Origin: Herbidospora mongoliensis
GTDB lineage: Bacteria > Actinomycetota > Actinomycetes > Streptosporangiales > Streptosporangiaceae
Assembly (NCBI RefSeq): GCF_001570545.1
Contig: NZ_BBXD01000024.1
Span: 116,288 to 180,287, forward strand
Length of the DNA: 64,000 bases
Direction: 5' to 3'
The first letter of the stretch is position 1. Each line of letters begins with the position of its first letter. The notes below the pieces were generated by a model that ran no database searches, was not told the DNA's origin, and was given only the letters and a program-made list of their open reading frames with translations. Position numbers and translations under genes: made by a program. Shown one piece after another: positions 17,224-26,111 of this stretch.

Positions 17224-19491
17224 TTGACTCGCCTCATGGCGAACAACGGAAGTGACTTCATCGCCGGGGAGATCAGGTCGCTGCTGACCACCCGCCGGGC
17301 GCTGCTGCCGGGCGTCCAGGCGAAGATCGCGGCCTGGCGTGACACCGATCAGACGCTGGTGGAGCTGGCCGCCGCGCTCGACCTGTTGCGCGAGCATCCG
17401 TCGATCGCGGCGGAGACGGCTGTCGGACTGGGCTTTCCGCACCTTGCTGACCTGCGGAGTCAGATCGCACTGACGATCGAGCAGCTGACCGCGGTGGAGG
17501 CGCGCTACTCCCGGGACACGGTGAACGTCGGGGTGAGCGGCAGCGCGCGGATGGGCAAGTCGACGCTGCTCCAGTCGGTGTCGGGGCTCGACGACCGGCA
17601 CATCCCGACCGGCAAGGACCTGCCGGTCACGGCGGTCCGGAGTCGCATTTATCACTCGCCGTCCATTCGGCGGGCGGTGCTCAAACTGCATTCGCGCGAA
17701 TCATTCTTAAAGGAGATAATTCAGCCATACCACTCGGAACTTGGATTCGCCGCCTCCCCACGCACCATTGACGACTTCCGAAATCACGCCTATCCCGACG
17801 AACTCCCCGAGCCGTCCACCGATCAGGTGTCACTCCTGCGGCGGCTGCGCGACATCCATGGGGCGCTCTGGTCGTACGAGAAGGATCTGACCGGCGCCGA
17901 GATGGTCGTCGACCTCGACGACCTGCGCCCGTTCGTGGCCTATCCGACCCATCGGGAGGTGTCCGGCGACGCTCCGGTCTCGCGGCGCTATCTGGCGGTA
18001 CGCGATGTGCGCATCGACTGCGCCTTCCCGCATCCCGGGGTCGAGCACCTGGGGATCGTCGACCTCCCGGGCCTGGGTGAGGTCGCGGCCGAGGCCGAGC
18101 AGCACCACGTCCGGGGCCTGCAGCACGAGGTGGACGTGATCCTGCTGGTCAAGAAGGCGGTGGACGCCTCGGCGTTCTGGACGGCCGCCGACGCCCGCAC
18201 GCTGAAGCTGCTCGACCGGGCCCGCGGGCCGATCCGCAACCGGGGCGACTTCGTGTTCCTCGTGGTCAACACGCCCCTGGGCGCCGAAGCGTTGGCCGAG
18301 CCGATGCGGGCGCACATGGTGGAGCACGTCAACAACGGGCAGCCGGGCAAATACTTCACGATGCTCGACACCGACGCGAGCGACGCCGAGTCGGTGCGGT
18401 CCGGGGTGCTGAGGCCGCTGCTGCACGCGCTGGCGACCCGCCTTCCGGTGATGGACGCCGAATACCTGGCCGGGGCCGAGGAGGCGGCGGTCTCGACGGG
18501 CGCGTCCCTGGCCTCGGCGCTGGCCGATCTGCAGGAGGCCGTGCGGGGCATCCGCTCGACCGGCGGCGACGAGATCGAGTCGGTGCTGATCAACGCCGAG
18601 GAACTGCGCGAAGACCTGGCCGGCGGCCTGGAGGCGCTGGTCGAGCGGCTGCGGCTGCGAGCCCTGTCGGAGGAGGACGACCCCGAGTACATTTCCGCGA
18701 TCAAGGGCGTCTACCAGGACGTGAGCGACTGGATCGACGACGGGTTCGGGTCGGGCAAGGACGCCTGGATCACCAAGGCGGTCCGGCGGTTCACCGCCGA
18801 GCGGGGCACCGGGGCGTTCGCCGACGACGCCGTCAACTGGATCCGGGTGGAGATCGCCCGCCGGTTCGCCGCCCTCGACAGCTTCTACTCCGGCCAGATC
18901 GAAGAGGCCCGCCGCGAGGTCGGCGTGATCCTGCGCGAGAACACCGGCACCCTGCTCGACCGGGAGGGTTCCGAGCTGCTGCGCGACCTCGCCGACCTGC
19001 TCGACAACCCGCGCAGGCCCTGTCCGGCGCTGCGCGCGGCGGTGACCGGGCTGCTGGAGCTGCGGATGGAGTACCGCAGCCACCTGCACCCGAGGCTGCG
19101 CCCGCATCTCGACGTGCTGCAGATGTCGCAGCGCTCGCCGGAGATCAGGCGCGACGAGGAGGGCGCGCACGAGCTCTTCCGGTTCTGCCAGGAGATGGCC
19201 CAGAACGCCGCCCACGAGATCCGCAAGGCGCTGCTGGACGGCGAGGTCACGCCGGTCCAGGTGACCTACGCGGCGGTGGAGCAGTTCGTGGACATCTTCA
19301 TCCGCTCGGGGCCGATCGGCGACTCGAAGGGGTCGCGGCGGGAGTTCGAGCGGTTCGCGCGGGCCTACCGGAACGAGATCTGGCCCGGCACCTACCAGGG
19401 CATCGCCGAGGGCAACGTCCGGCACGACCGGGTGCAGACCCTGATCGAGTCACTCCAGCGCAAGATCGACGGGGCCGGGAGGGCCGCATGA
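17224..19491 (+). CDS. Large P-loop GTPase, dynamin/SrfC-like, first gene of a coupled GTPase operon
   Basis: A 755-residue protein. An N-terminal helical region (1-100) precedes a GTPase domain with Walker A GSARMGKS (106-113) and the G3 motif DLPGLGE (280-286), then VVNTP near 338. The remainder is long, largely alpha-helical and charged (about 400-755), as in dynamin-like or SrfC-like proteins. An unusually AU-rich patch encodes residues 158-175 and contains a TTA codon at 17707-17709 (Leu162), so translation may depend on bldA-type tRNA. The start is GTG at 17224; an internal ATG (residue 5) is possible. The 3' end overlaps the next gene by 4 bases (ATGA). Function unknown; a conflict or stress role is inference. 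Confidence 0.8.
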   Translation: MTRLMANNGSDFIAGEIRSLLTTRRALLPGVQAKIAAWRDTDQTLVELAAALDLLREHPSIAAETAVGLGFPHLADLRSQIALTIEQLTAVEARYSRDTVNVGVSGSARMGKSTLLQSVSGLDDRHIPTGKDLPVTAVRSRIYHSPSIRRAVLKLHSRESFLKEIIQPYHSELGFAASPRTIDDFRNHAYPDELPEPSTDQVSLLRRLRDIHGALWSYEKDLTGAEMVVDLDDLRPFVAYPTHREVSGDAPVSRRYLAVRDVRIDCAFPHPGVEHLGIVDLPGLGEVAAEAEQHHVRGLQHEVDVILLVKKAVDASAFWTAADARTLKLLDRARGPIRNRGDFVFLVVNTPLGAEALAEPMRAHMVEHVNNGQPGKYFTMLDTDASDAESVRSGVLRPLLHALATRLPVMDAEYLAGAEEAAVSTGASLASALADLQEAVRGIRSTGGDEIESVLINAEELREDLAGGLEALVERLRLRALSEEDDPEYISAIKGVYQDVSDWIDDGFGSGKDAWITKAVRRFTAERGTGAFADDAVNWIRVEIARRFAALDSFYSGQIEEARREVGVILRENTGTLLDREGSELLRDLADLLDNPRRPCPALRAAVTGLLELRMEYRSHLHPRLRPHLDVLQMSQRSPEIRRDEEGAHELFRFCQEMAQNAAHEIRKALLDGEVTPVQVTYAAVEQFVDIFIRSGPIGDSKGSRREFERFARAYRNEIWPGTYQGIAEGNVRHDRVQTLIESLQRKIDGAGRAA

Positions 19492-20606
19492 CCGCGTTCA
19501 AGATCGGGTTGCTCGGCCCGTCGCGGGTGGGGAAGACCTCGCTGGTCACCGCCCTGATCTCCGAGGGGCAGCAGTTGCTGGCCGGCAGCGGCGTGGCGAT
19601 GCTGCCCGACGGCCGGGCCACCGAAGACAAGATCGCCGACAACTGGGAGCAGCTCCAGGGCGACCTGCTGGCCGGTGAGTTCACCCCCGGCAACCTGCGC
19701 GGCACGATGGAGCCGTTCTACTTCCGGCTGGCCCTCGACCCCGGGGTGCCCGGGGCCCGGATCGGCATCGAACTGCTCGACTTCCCGGGCGGCTGGCTCG
19801 CCGGGCGCGGGCGCAGCGCCCATTCGGAGAGCGACTGGGACGCCTGCCGGTCGTTCATCACCCGGAGCACCGCCCTGCTGGTGCCGATCGACGCGGCGTT
19901 GCTGATGGAGACGTACGAGAAGCAGCATGTGAAGTTGCTGCCCAAGCACCTGACCACCACCCAGGTCGAGAGCGTGGCGCGCGAATGGGCGATCGAGCGC
20001 AACCGGCGGCCGCACGAACCGGCGCTGATCGCGTTCGCGCCGGTCAAGTGCGAGGCCTACTTCAACGACAACGGCGGCCTGCGCAACAAGTCGCACCTGC
20101 TGCGGCAGAAGTTCGACGAGGTCTACGGCGGCGTCGTGGCGGCGGTCCGCGCCGAGGCGCCGCACGCGCAACTCCTCTACACCCCCGTCGACACGCTCGG
20201 CTGCGTGGAGATGGTCAAGTCCGACTGGGTGCTGAACGAGGCCGGCGACTGGACCTTCGACGCGAAATACCGGGTCCGGCGTGACCGGAAGATCTCCCGG
20301 ATGGGCGTCGACGACCTGATGACGGCGGTGTCCCAGCAGCTCATCCAGGGCAAGCGGACCATGACGGCCGACGAGTCGGCCGACCTGATCCAGCGCGCCC
20401 AGCAGGCCCAAGATCTGGCCGACCGCAGCGAGGGGTTCTTCCGCGACGTCCTGATGTGGCTCAACCGCGAACGCCAGGCCCGCCGCGAGGCGGCCGGTCG
20501 CCAGGACCGCGAGGCCCAGGAGGCGGTACGCCGCCTGCAGTCCCTCGACACCGTCCTGGAGAAGATCGCCACCCGTAAGTTCGGCCCCCGCGTGCAACGG
20601 CTCTAG
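19488..20606 (+). CDS. Second P-loop GTPase, YcjX/double-GTPase-like
   Basis: A 372-residue protein. Walker A is GPSRVGKT at 10-17, and the G3-like motif sits in IELLDFPGGWLAG (98-103), closely resembling the DYPGEWL motif of YcjX-type GTPases. The C-terminal part contains a helical, Arg/Gln-rich segment (about 325-360) likely to form a coiled coil. It is coupled by a 4-base ATGA overlap to the upstream large GTPase and followed 10 bases later by the membrane-anchored third gene. Such paired GTPases are reported in NTP-dependent conflict systems and in SrfABC-like loci. No substrate or partner can be stated. Confidence 0.8.
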   Translation: MTAFKIGLLGPSRVGKTSLVTALISEGQQLLAGSGVAMLPDGRATEDKIADNWEQLQGDLLAGEFTPGNLRGTMEPFYFRLALDPGVPGARIGIELLDFPGGWLAGRGRSAHSESDWDACRSFITRSTALLVPIDAALLMETYEKQHVKLLPKHLTTTQVESVAREWAIERNRRPHEPALIAFAPVKCEAYFNDNGGLRNKSHLLRQKFDEVYGGVVAAVRAEAPHAQLLYTPVDTLGCVEMVKSDWVLNEAGDWTFDAKYRVRRDRKISRMGVDDLMTAVSQQLIQGKRTMTADESADLIQRAQQAQDLADRSEGFFRDVLMWLNRERQARREAAGRQDREAQEAVRRLQSLDTVLEKIATRKFGPRVQRL

Positions 20607-20616
20607 GAAGGACGGG

Positions 20617-21651
20617 ATGCGCGCCTACCTGCGAACGCGGGGCACCAACCGCGACTACGACTTCATCGGCTCAGGACCCGCGGAGTACTGGTGGCGGGAC
20701 TACCACGACCGCGACCTCACCGACCCGGAGAAACCCGTCATCCTGGCCGAGTCCACGGGCCCGACCTGGCGCATCTACCTCCAGGGCGTCGAGTCCGACC
20801 GCTCCGACTACCGGGGAACCCCCATCGTGTACGGCCTGGTCCTCGAAGGCGACGCCGCCGATGAGACCGGCCTTGCCCACGGCATCGTCGGCGAGTGGCT
20901 GAGCTCCATCACGACCGCGTCGGCGGCCCCGGGCAAGGCCCTCGACCAGGCGCTGGGCCCGGTCGACCCGCTCCTCGAAACAGGAGACCGGGAGGAGGGC
21001 GAGGCGGTCGTGCGGGCCGTCTTCAGCCCGACCGGCCAGGCGACCGAGGACGAGTCGGGTGGCGATCTCGGCGCGATTGAGCCGGAAAGCCGCCGAACCA
21101 TGGCCGATCCCGACGCGGAAGACGATCCGGCCCGCTGGCTCGGGGACATCGAGTCGGAAGAGAGCCAGGCCGCGTTCCTCGCGGTGGTCGCCGGGCTGCT
21201 GGGCGGGCGCGCGGGCCGGGCGGTCATTCTCACCTACGCCGAGAGCGCCGGGGACGTGTCGGCGCTGGCCGAGGACGAGCGGGGCGACCTGGCCGTGCTG
21301 GTGGCCCGGCCGAACCGGGAGATCGTCGAGGGGCGGCGCCCTCTGGGAAAAGCCGAACCGGTCCACCCGCAGCCGGTGGGCCGGACGCCGCACCTCAGGA
21401 AACGGAACGGTCCAGCAAATCGGAGAGGACAGTCGATCCCGGTGGAACCACGGAGACGACAGAGCATCATGGTGCCGCCGACCCTGCTGGTGGCGATGGT
21501 GTGCCTGGCGTCGGGAGTGCTGGCGGTACTGGCGTGGGAGGTCCTGCCCGCCTCGGACGACCCACCGCGCCCGGCCCCGACCGTCACGGTCACCCAGACG
21601 GTCGTGGTCAAGGAGCGGGTCACCGTAGGGCCGACTCCTCAGCCGGACTGA
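20617..21651 (+). CDS. GTPase-associated protein with one C-terminal transmembrane helix
   Basis: A 344-residue protein with no recognised family. The N-terminal domain (1-115) opens MRAYLRTRGTNRDYDFIGSG and is rich in aromatic residues. A middle acidic linker spans about 140-180. A second folded region (180-235) includes FLAVVAGLLGGRAGRAVILTY. A basic Arg/Lys stretch (258-282) precedes a single membrane helix (287-309) and a Thr/Val-rich tail. The basic residues before the helix favour an in-to-out orientation with most of the protein cytoplasmic. It lies 10 bases after the YcjX-like gene with an upstream GGAAGGACGGG ribosome site, so it belongs to the GTPase operon, perhaps as membrane anchor or effector. 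Confidence 0.7.
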   Translation: MRAYLRTRGTNRDYDFIGSGPAEYWWRDYHDRDLTDPEKPVILAESTGPTWRIYLQGVESDRSDYRGTPIVYGLVLEGDAADETGLAHGIVGEWLSSITTASAAPGKALDQALGPVDPLLETGDREEGEAVVRAVFSPTGQATEDESGGDLGAIEPESRRTMADPDAEDDPARWLGDIESEESQAAFLAVVAGLLGGRAGRAVILTYAESAGDVSALAEDERGDLAVLVARPNREIVEGRRPLGKAEPVHPQPVGRTPHLRKRNGPANRRGQSIPVEPRRRQSIMVPPTLLVAMVCLASGVLAVLAWEVLPASDDPPRPAPTVTVTQTVVVKERVTVGPTPQPD

Positions 21652-21668
21652 GAAAACTCACCACCTTG

Positions 21669-22172
21669 GTGACGATCTTCCTGACCCCGAGACCGCGGCA
21701 CGATGTCCAGGTCGAATGGACCAGCGCCGACGGCCGGCGCTCGGAGGGCAGGGCGATCGGGCGAGACTGGTCCGGCGCCCTGCTGGTCGAGTGGCGGGAG
21801 ATGACGCCCGGTGACGACCTGCTCCCGGCGGAGGTCCCGGGGTTCGGCCTGTTCAAACCAGGGTTCGACCTGCTCAAGGGCAGCCTTGACCTACTCAGCG
21901 CCAGGTTCGACCTGGCCAGAAACGCCGACGCACCGCTGCTCGGCTACGCCTGCCGGCACATGTCCTTCGACCTGACCACACCAGAGGGCATCAGGATCCA
22001 GGCCACCGGGGACACCTCACCCCGTGAGGGCAAGGCCAAATACGGCACACCACCCCAGGAGCACGAGGTCTACAAGATCGACTGCTTCGAGGACGGACGT
22101 CCCCGGCAGGCCGCGATCGAAAGGGCTGGCCTGCCGCACCCGTCGTCGTTCCCGGGAAGGTTGAACCCCTAG
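21669..22172 (+). CDS. Unknown protein, last gene of the GTPase operon
   Basis: About 167 residues if the GTG at 21669 is used; TTG at 21666 or a start inside the previous gene are alternatives. The sequence has VQVEWTSADGRRSEGRAIGRDW, then a short repetitive segment (PGFGLFKPGFDLLKGSLDLL and SARFDLARN) and a beta-rich C-terminus with YKIDCFEDGRPRQAAIERAG. No family recognised and no membrane segment. It begins 17 bases after the third GTPase-operon gene and ends before convergent genes, so cotranscription with the GTPases is likely. Confidence 0.55.
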   Translation: MTIFLTPRPRHDVQVEWTSADGRRSEGRAIGRDWSGALLVEWREMTPGDDLLPAEVPGFGLFKPGFDLLKGSLDLLSARFDLARNADAPLLGYACRHMSFDLTTPEGIRIQATGDTSPREGKAKYGTPPQEHEVYKIDCFEDGRPRQAAIERAGLPHPSSFPGRLNP

Positions 22173-22215
22173 CCGACGCGATCACGCCGTGCAGGCCGCC
22201 GTCCCCGGTCGACGC

Positions 22216-23034
22216 TCAGCCCACGTGATCGCGCCAGGAGTGCTCGGGGTCGTAACCGAGCACCTTCCTGGCCTTGTCGATCGACAGGAGGGTCCCGAAC
22301 TCGCCCACGTCGTGGGTCAGTTCGACCTCGGGGAACTCCTCGCGGAGCAGGTCGGCCGAGGGGCGGTTCATGATGGTGTCGGCCGCCGCGATCACGAAGC
22401 TCTCGGCTCCGGTGACCTCGGCGGTCAGGCCCAGGCGGCAGGCCTGGGCCACGTCGCGCGCGTCGACGTAGCCCCACAGGTTCCAGCGGCGCGAGGCCGC
22501 GCTGTCCCAGTAGGACGGCACGTTCGCGTAGTCGTCGAGCAGGTGGATGTTGGAGATCCGCAGCGCCACGAACGGGATGCCCGACCAGGCCGACACGTGC
22601 TCGGCGGTCGTCTCGGTCACGACCTTCGACAGCGCGTAGGTCGAGGTCGGCACGGGATAGTGGGCCTCGTCGACGGGGGCGTAGCGGGGGTCGTCGTCGA
22701 AGGGCAGGCCGAGGGTCGTCTCGCTGGAGGCCCAGACGACGCGGCGCAGCTTCAGGGCCGCGGCCGCCAGGAACACGTTGGCGTTCATGGTCACGTTGCG
22801 CTGGAAGGTGATCGCCGGGGTGGCCATGCCGGGGGCGGGGATGTTGGCCAGGTGGACGACGGCCGTGCAGCCTTCGAGGACCTCCACCGCCTGCCCGTAT
22901 TCCGTCAGGTCGGCGGCCAGCACGCCGGGGCCGGAAAGGTCGGTGGCCACCACGTCGTAGCCGTGTTCGCGCAGGTAGGCGACGACCACTTTGCCGGCCT
23001 TACCGGCGGCGCCGGTGACACAAATGCGTTCCAT
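22216..23034 (-). CDS. NAD-dependent epimerase/dehydratase family protein
   Basis: A 272-residue extended SDR from the ATG at 23034. The Rossmann motif is CVTGAAGKAGK (residues 4-14), with VVHLANIPAP mid-domain and the catalytic YxxxK as YALSK (about 133-137), preceded by a SSETTLG segment supplying the Ser. The C-terminal part contains LWGYVDARDVAQAC. Family members epimerise, dehydrate or reduce nucleotide sugars and related compounds; the substrate is unknown. It runs in the same direction as the NAD(P)-binding protein gene just upstream (15 bases apart) and may be cotranscribed with it. Confidence 0.85.
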   Translation of the reverse strand: MERICVTGAAGKAGKVVVAYLREHGYDVVATDLSGPGVLAADLTEYGQAVEVLEGCTAVVHLANIPAPGMATPAITFQRNVTMNANVFLAAAALKLRRVVWASSETTLGLPFDDDPRYAPVDEAHYPVPTSTYALSKVVTETTAEHVSAWSGIPFVALRISNIHLLDDYANVPSYWDSAASRRWNLWGYVDARDVAQACRLGLTAEVTGAESFVIAAADTIMNRPSADLLREEFPEVELTHDVGEFGTLLSIDKARKVLGYDPEHSWRDHVG

Positions 23035-23048
23035 GGCACCGAAGCCTT

Positions 23049-23699
23049 TCACATCCGGGCGAGTCGGTTGATACCGGTCGCATACAGGATTTTTGGGGCG
23101 TTTTTCTCGCCACGGGCCAGCGTCAGCATGGCGCGGCCGATCGCCTCGGTGGTGGTCACCCAGCGCGGGAGGACCCGCGTGAAAACCGGCCAGAGCGGGG
23201 TGCCGATCTTGTACAGCAACCGGTAGGACCGGGTCTTGCTGATCGCGCCGTGCATCGCCCGGATGAGACCGGGGCGCATCGCGTAGGCCCGGTCGAACCG
23301 CTCGAACAGCGCGTTCTCCGTCTCGCCCTTCACCCGGGCCCACATCCGGCGCCCGTGGGCGTCGGCGCCCTGGGCCGAGACGTACACGAAAGTCACATCG
23401 CGCCGCAGCGTGCGGGCCACATCAGTGGTCATCGTGTACGTCACCCGCCGGTAGTCGGCCTCTTTCATCCCGGTCGAACCGACCCCGAGGCAGAAGAAGA
23501 CCGCGTCGAACCCCTGGAGGAACGCCGCGTAGCCCGACGGCCGGGACACATCGGTGATCACTTCGGTCAGTTTCGGGTCGGTGACGCCCATGGGCGTGCG
23601 CCCGACAACGAGTACTTCGGACACGTCGGGGGCGAGCAGACACTCCCGCAGGACCCCCTGGCCGACCATCCCGGTCGCCCCGAACACGATCACGCGCAC
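23049..23699 (-). CDS. NAD(P)H-binding, short epimerase-like protein
   Basis: A 216-residue protein from GTG at 23699 (VRVIVFGATGMVGQGV). It has the GATGMVGQG nucleotide-binding loop, FDAVFFCLGVGSTG, VSAQGAD, and a YAMRPGLIRAM segment. The classic YxxxK is not evident (ARVKGETE is in its place), as in atypical SDRs of the YbjT/YwnB type. Probably an oxidoreductase-like or regulatory NAD(P)-binding protein. It is 10 bases downstream of the phosphopantetheinyl transferase gene on the same strand. Confidence 0.8.
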   Translation of the reverse strand: MRVIVFGATGMVGQGVLRECLLAPDVSEVLVVGRTPMGVTDPKLTEVITDVSRPSGYAAFLQGFDAVFFCLGVGSTGMKEADYRRVTYTMTTDVARTLRRDVTFVYVSAQGADAHGRRMWARVKGETENALFERFDRAYAMRPGLIRAMHGAISKTRSYRLLYKIGTPLWPVFTRVLPRWVTTTEAIGRAMLTLARGEKNAPKILYATGINRLARM

Positions 23700-23709
23700 A
23701 TAACCGACA

Positions 23710-24342
23710 TTACGCCTGCACCACCACGGAGGTGACGATGAGCCCACCTTCGGCGGCCCAGCGGCCCTCGAAGACCGGTAGCGGCGAGTCGATGAGGATC
23801 CGGGCGCTGAACACACCGTCCCCGAAGGTCACATGGGCCTCTTCGAACCCCAGCCAGCGCCCGGTGATCGGGAACCACGCCTTGTAGACCGACTCCTTGG
23901 CGCTGAACAGCAGCCGATCCCACGCCACCACCGGGCGATCGCGCAGCAGCCCGTAGATCACGGCCTGTTCCCCGGGTAACGCGACGGAGTTCAGCACTCT
24001 GTCGGGGACGGGCTGGTCGGGCTCGGCGTCGATGCCCATGGAGATCACCACGTCGTCGGAGGCCACCGCGGCGGCCCGGTAGCCGTCGCAGTGCGTCATG
24101 CTGCCCACGATGCCCTTCGGCCACAGCGGCTCGCGCTTCGGGCCGGGGAGGATCGGCACGTCGCCGTATCCGAACGGGGTGAGCGCCTGGCGGGCGCACC
24201 AACGGGCGGTCGCGAACTCGGCGCGGCGGCGCGGCACGGCCCTCGCGACCACGAATTCCTCCTCCGGCAGGGGGAGGACTCCGGGCACGTCACCGAAGCT
24301 CTCGTGCCACCTGATCCCGGGAGGAAGGACGGCTTCCAGCAC
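23710..24342 (-). CDS. 4'-phosphopantetheinyl transferase (EntD/Sfp superfamily)
   Basis: A 210-residue enzyme. The conserved motifs are VGSMTHCDGYRAAAVA, the magnesium/CoA-binding MGIDAEPDQP, and FSAKESVYKAWFP. Together they identify the short EntD-like PPTases that transfer the phosphopantetheine arm from CoA to carrier proteins of polyketide, peptide or fatty-acid synthases. No carrier-protein gene lies in this window, so it probably acts in trans. The start is the ATG at 24342. It is divergent from the DUF5302 gene across 54 bases. Confidence 0.92.
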   Translation of the reverse strand: MLEAVLPPGIRWHESFGDVPGVLPLPEEEFVVARAVPRRRAEFATARWCARQALTPFGYGDVPILPGPKREPLWPKGIVGSMTHCDGYRAAAVASDDVVISMGIDAEPDQPVPDRVLNSVALPGEQAVIYGLLRDRPVVAWDRLLFSAKESVYKAWFPITGRWLGFEEAHVTFGDGVFSARILIDSPLPVFEGRWAAEGGLIVTSVVVQA

Positions 24343-24396
24343 AGCGGAACCCTACCGTGTGGAGGGTCACGGTAAAGTGACAGCCCAGGAGGTCCG

Positions 24397-24639
24397 ATGT
24401 CTGACAGCACACCCGAATCCGCCGTCGAGGCGGAGGTGATCGACGAGTCGGCTGACGGGGTCCCCGACGAGGAGACCACGGAAGACGATCTCAAGCGTAA
24501 GTTCCGGGAGGCGCTCGACCGTAAGCGTCAGGCGCAGTCCGACCGGAACGAGAAGGGTGCACGGGGGTCATCGAAGATCCACGGCACGCATGAGGCCGCC
24601 GGCGGCAAACGCTCGTTCCGCCGCAAGAGCGGGGGCTGA
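24397..24639 (+). CDS. DUF5302 domain protein
   Basis: An 80-residue, highly charged protein. An acidic N-terminal half (EAEVIDESADGVPDEETTEDDL) leads into a basic half with LKRKFREALDRKR, KIHGTHEA and the terminal KRSFRRKSGG, which is the DUF5302 signature of small actinobacterial proteins. It is probably largely disordered. Function unknown. The ribosome site AGGAGG lies a few bases upstream of the ATG. Confidence 0.85.
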   Translation: MSDSTPESAVEAEVIDESADGVPDEETTEDDLKRKFREALDRKRQAQSDRNEKGARGSSKIHGTHEAAGGKRSFRRKSGG

Positions 24640-24660
24640 CGTCCACTGAGTGGGGCCGCC

Positions 24661-24681
24661 ATCGGAGGGGGGCCTTCCGAT
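24661..24681 (+). terminator. Hairpin after the DUF5302 gene
   Basis: ATCGGAGGG and CCTTCCGAT pair over nine positions (one G-T) around a 3-base loop, 21 bases after the stop codon. No T tract follows. Confidence 0.5.
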
Positions 24682-24741
24682 CCGCGTGATCCGGGCGCAC
24701 TATGGAAAGTGACATCCTGGGCGAAATCGCATGGAGCGGCT

Positions 24742-25425
24742 GTGCATAGTCACCTTCCGGCGGCGGTCCCGCTGCTGTCCCGAGGCAAGCACCGCAACCC
24801 GCGCAAGGGCGCGTGTTTCATGGAATTCGCGTCCTACCTGGCCGGGGAGCGCTGGAGTGATCATCCGGCCTGCACCCATCCGCTGCTGGCGGCCATGGCG
24901 CGACTCGTCAACGACTACACCACCGACGCCAACCGGCAACGTCTCACGCCGCTGATCCCGTCGGTGATCGGGCTGACCACCACCGACCCACGGGCCGACG
25001 TCCGCATCGCGATGCGCGCGGCGACGACGGCCCTGCCGGTGGTCGCGGCCGAACGTCAACTGGCCCTCGCGGTGTCGGTGCTGGCCTCCGAGCACGTGCT
25101 CGCCGACCTCGACGGCCGGGAGCCCGGCCTCGAACCGGCCAGCAAGGAGGCGCTCGACCTGGTGCCCGAGGCGGCCCGCTGGGCCTACGGCTTCCGCAGC
25201 GGGGTCAAGGTCTCCCGCCGCGGCTTCCGCCGCTACGCCGCCCCGAACACCGTTCAGCTCGCGGTCCGGGGCGTCTCACAGGCCTGTGTCGACGACCCCG
25301 ACGCGATCCTGCGGGATCTGCTGACGGCGGCCATCGCCGACGTGCAGGCCATGGTGGCGGCTGAGGTGACGGTTACCGATCAGGTGGAGACCCGGCCGCT
25401 GGCCGCCTTCAAGGCGGGACGGTAG
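24742..25425 (+). CDS. Conserved actinobacterial protein of unknown function
   Basis: A 227-residue protein. The GTG at 24742 is preferred over the upstream GTG at 24709, because GGAG sits six bases before it. The segment KGACFMEFASYLAGERWSDHPACTHPLLAA near residues 20-49 is strongly conserved-looking, with a CxxH pair that could bind metal. The rest is helical with many Ala/Val residues and a positively charged patch (SGVKVSRRGFRRYA). No catalytic family is recognised. The last 46 bases overlap the convergent PAP2 gene. Confidence 0.7.
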   Translation: MHSHLPAAVPLLSRGKHRNPRKGACFMEFASYLAGERWSDHPACTHPLLAAMARLVNDYTTDANRQRLTPLIPSVIGLTTTDPRADVRIAMRAATTALPVVAAERQLALAVSVLASEHVLADLDGREPGLEPASKEALDLVPEAARWAYGFRSGVKVSRRGFRRYAAPNTVQLAVRGVSQACVDDPDAILRDLLTAAIADVQAMVAAEVTVTDQVETRPLAAFKAGR

Positions 25426-26111
25426 AGCGCGCCTCCCGCGAGGATCGCCACACAGGCCGCGCCGAGCATGAAGCCCCAGCTCACGTCGGTCAAGTGGTGC
25501 ATGCCCCGATAGAGGCGCGACCCCGCGATGGCCAGCGGGACGCCCAGGCCGATCGCCAGCAGCACCCATCGCAGGATCGCGTGCCGGTGCATGTGCAGGG
25601 TCAGCACTGCGGCGACCCCGAAGTAGAAGGCGACCCCGGCGCTGGTGTGGCCGGAGGGCCAGCTGGAGGTGGGCGGCGCCGGGTCGAGGTGGGCGACCTC
25701 GGGCCGGGGCCGCTGTGAGACGACCGTGGACGCCAGGAAGATCAGCGACTGCGCCCACACGGCGAAGATCAGGAACACCGATTCACGCCACCGCTTGTAC
25801 GCGATCCTGAAGCCGATCGCGAAGATCGCGGTGGCCACCACGATGACCGGCGTATCCGAGAACGACGAGACGACGTCGGTGATGCCGTTCCAGAACCCCG
25901 ACCGCTCCGCCGCGATCTCCCGGCTGAACGCCTCGTCCCGCTCGATCAGCCAGGTGTCCCCCAGCACGTTGACGAGCAGCAGGCCGGTGCCGAGCGTGGC
26001 GACCAGAAGGGCGAACAGCGGCAGCAGGATCCGCCGCCCCACCTCCTTGAAGTCGACCCGTTGCCAGGGATGCTTCGTCTGAGAGGTCTCAGCGGGACTC
26101 GTCGTCACCAT
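25380..26111 (-). CDS. PAP2 family phosphatase, membrane-bound
   Basis: A 243-residue protein from the ATG at 26111 (GGAG six bases upstream; TTG at 26123 is the alternative). Six hydrophobic segments carry the three PAP2 motifs: SQRPRPE (motif 1), SSWPSGHTSAG (motif 2) and SRLYRGMHHLTDV (motif 3, catalytic His and Asp). Family members remove phosphate from membrane lipids such as undecaprenyl diphosphate or phosphatidic acid. It is downstream of a second PAP2 gene in the same direction, separated by a tiny coupled frame. The two proteins are clearly related in fold but not close copies. Confidence 0.9.
   Translation of the reverse strand: MVTTSPAETSQTKHPWQRVDFKEVGRRILLPLFALLVATLGTGLLLVNVLGDTWLIERDEAFSREIAAERSGFWNGITDVVSSFSDTPVIVVATAIFAIGFRIAYKRWRESVFLIFAVWAQSLIFLASTVVSQRPRPEVAHLDPAPPTSSWPSGHTSAGVAFYFGVAAVLTLHMHRHAILRWVLLAIGLGVPLAIAGSRLYRGMHHLTDVSWGFMLGAACVAILAGGALYRPALKAASGRVST

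Noticed and set aside
17830..19425. 531-codon minus-strand frame
   Set aside because: Antisense to the large GTPase gene; repetitive His/Arg/Gly composition without motifs.
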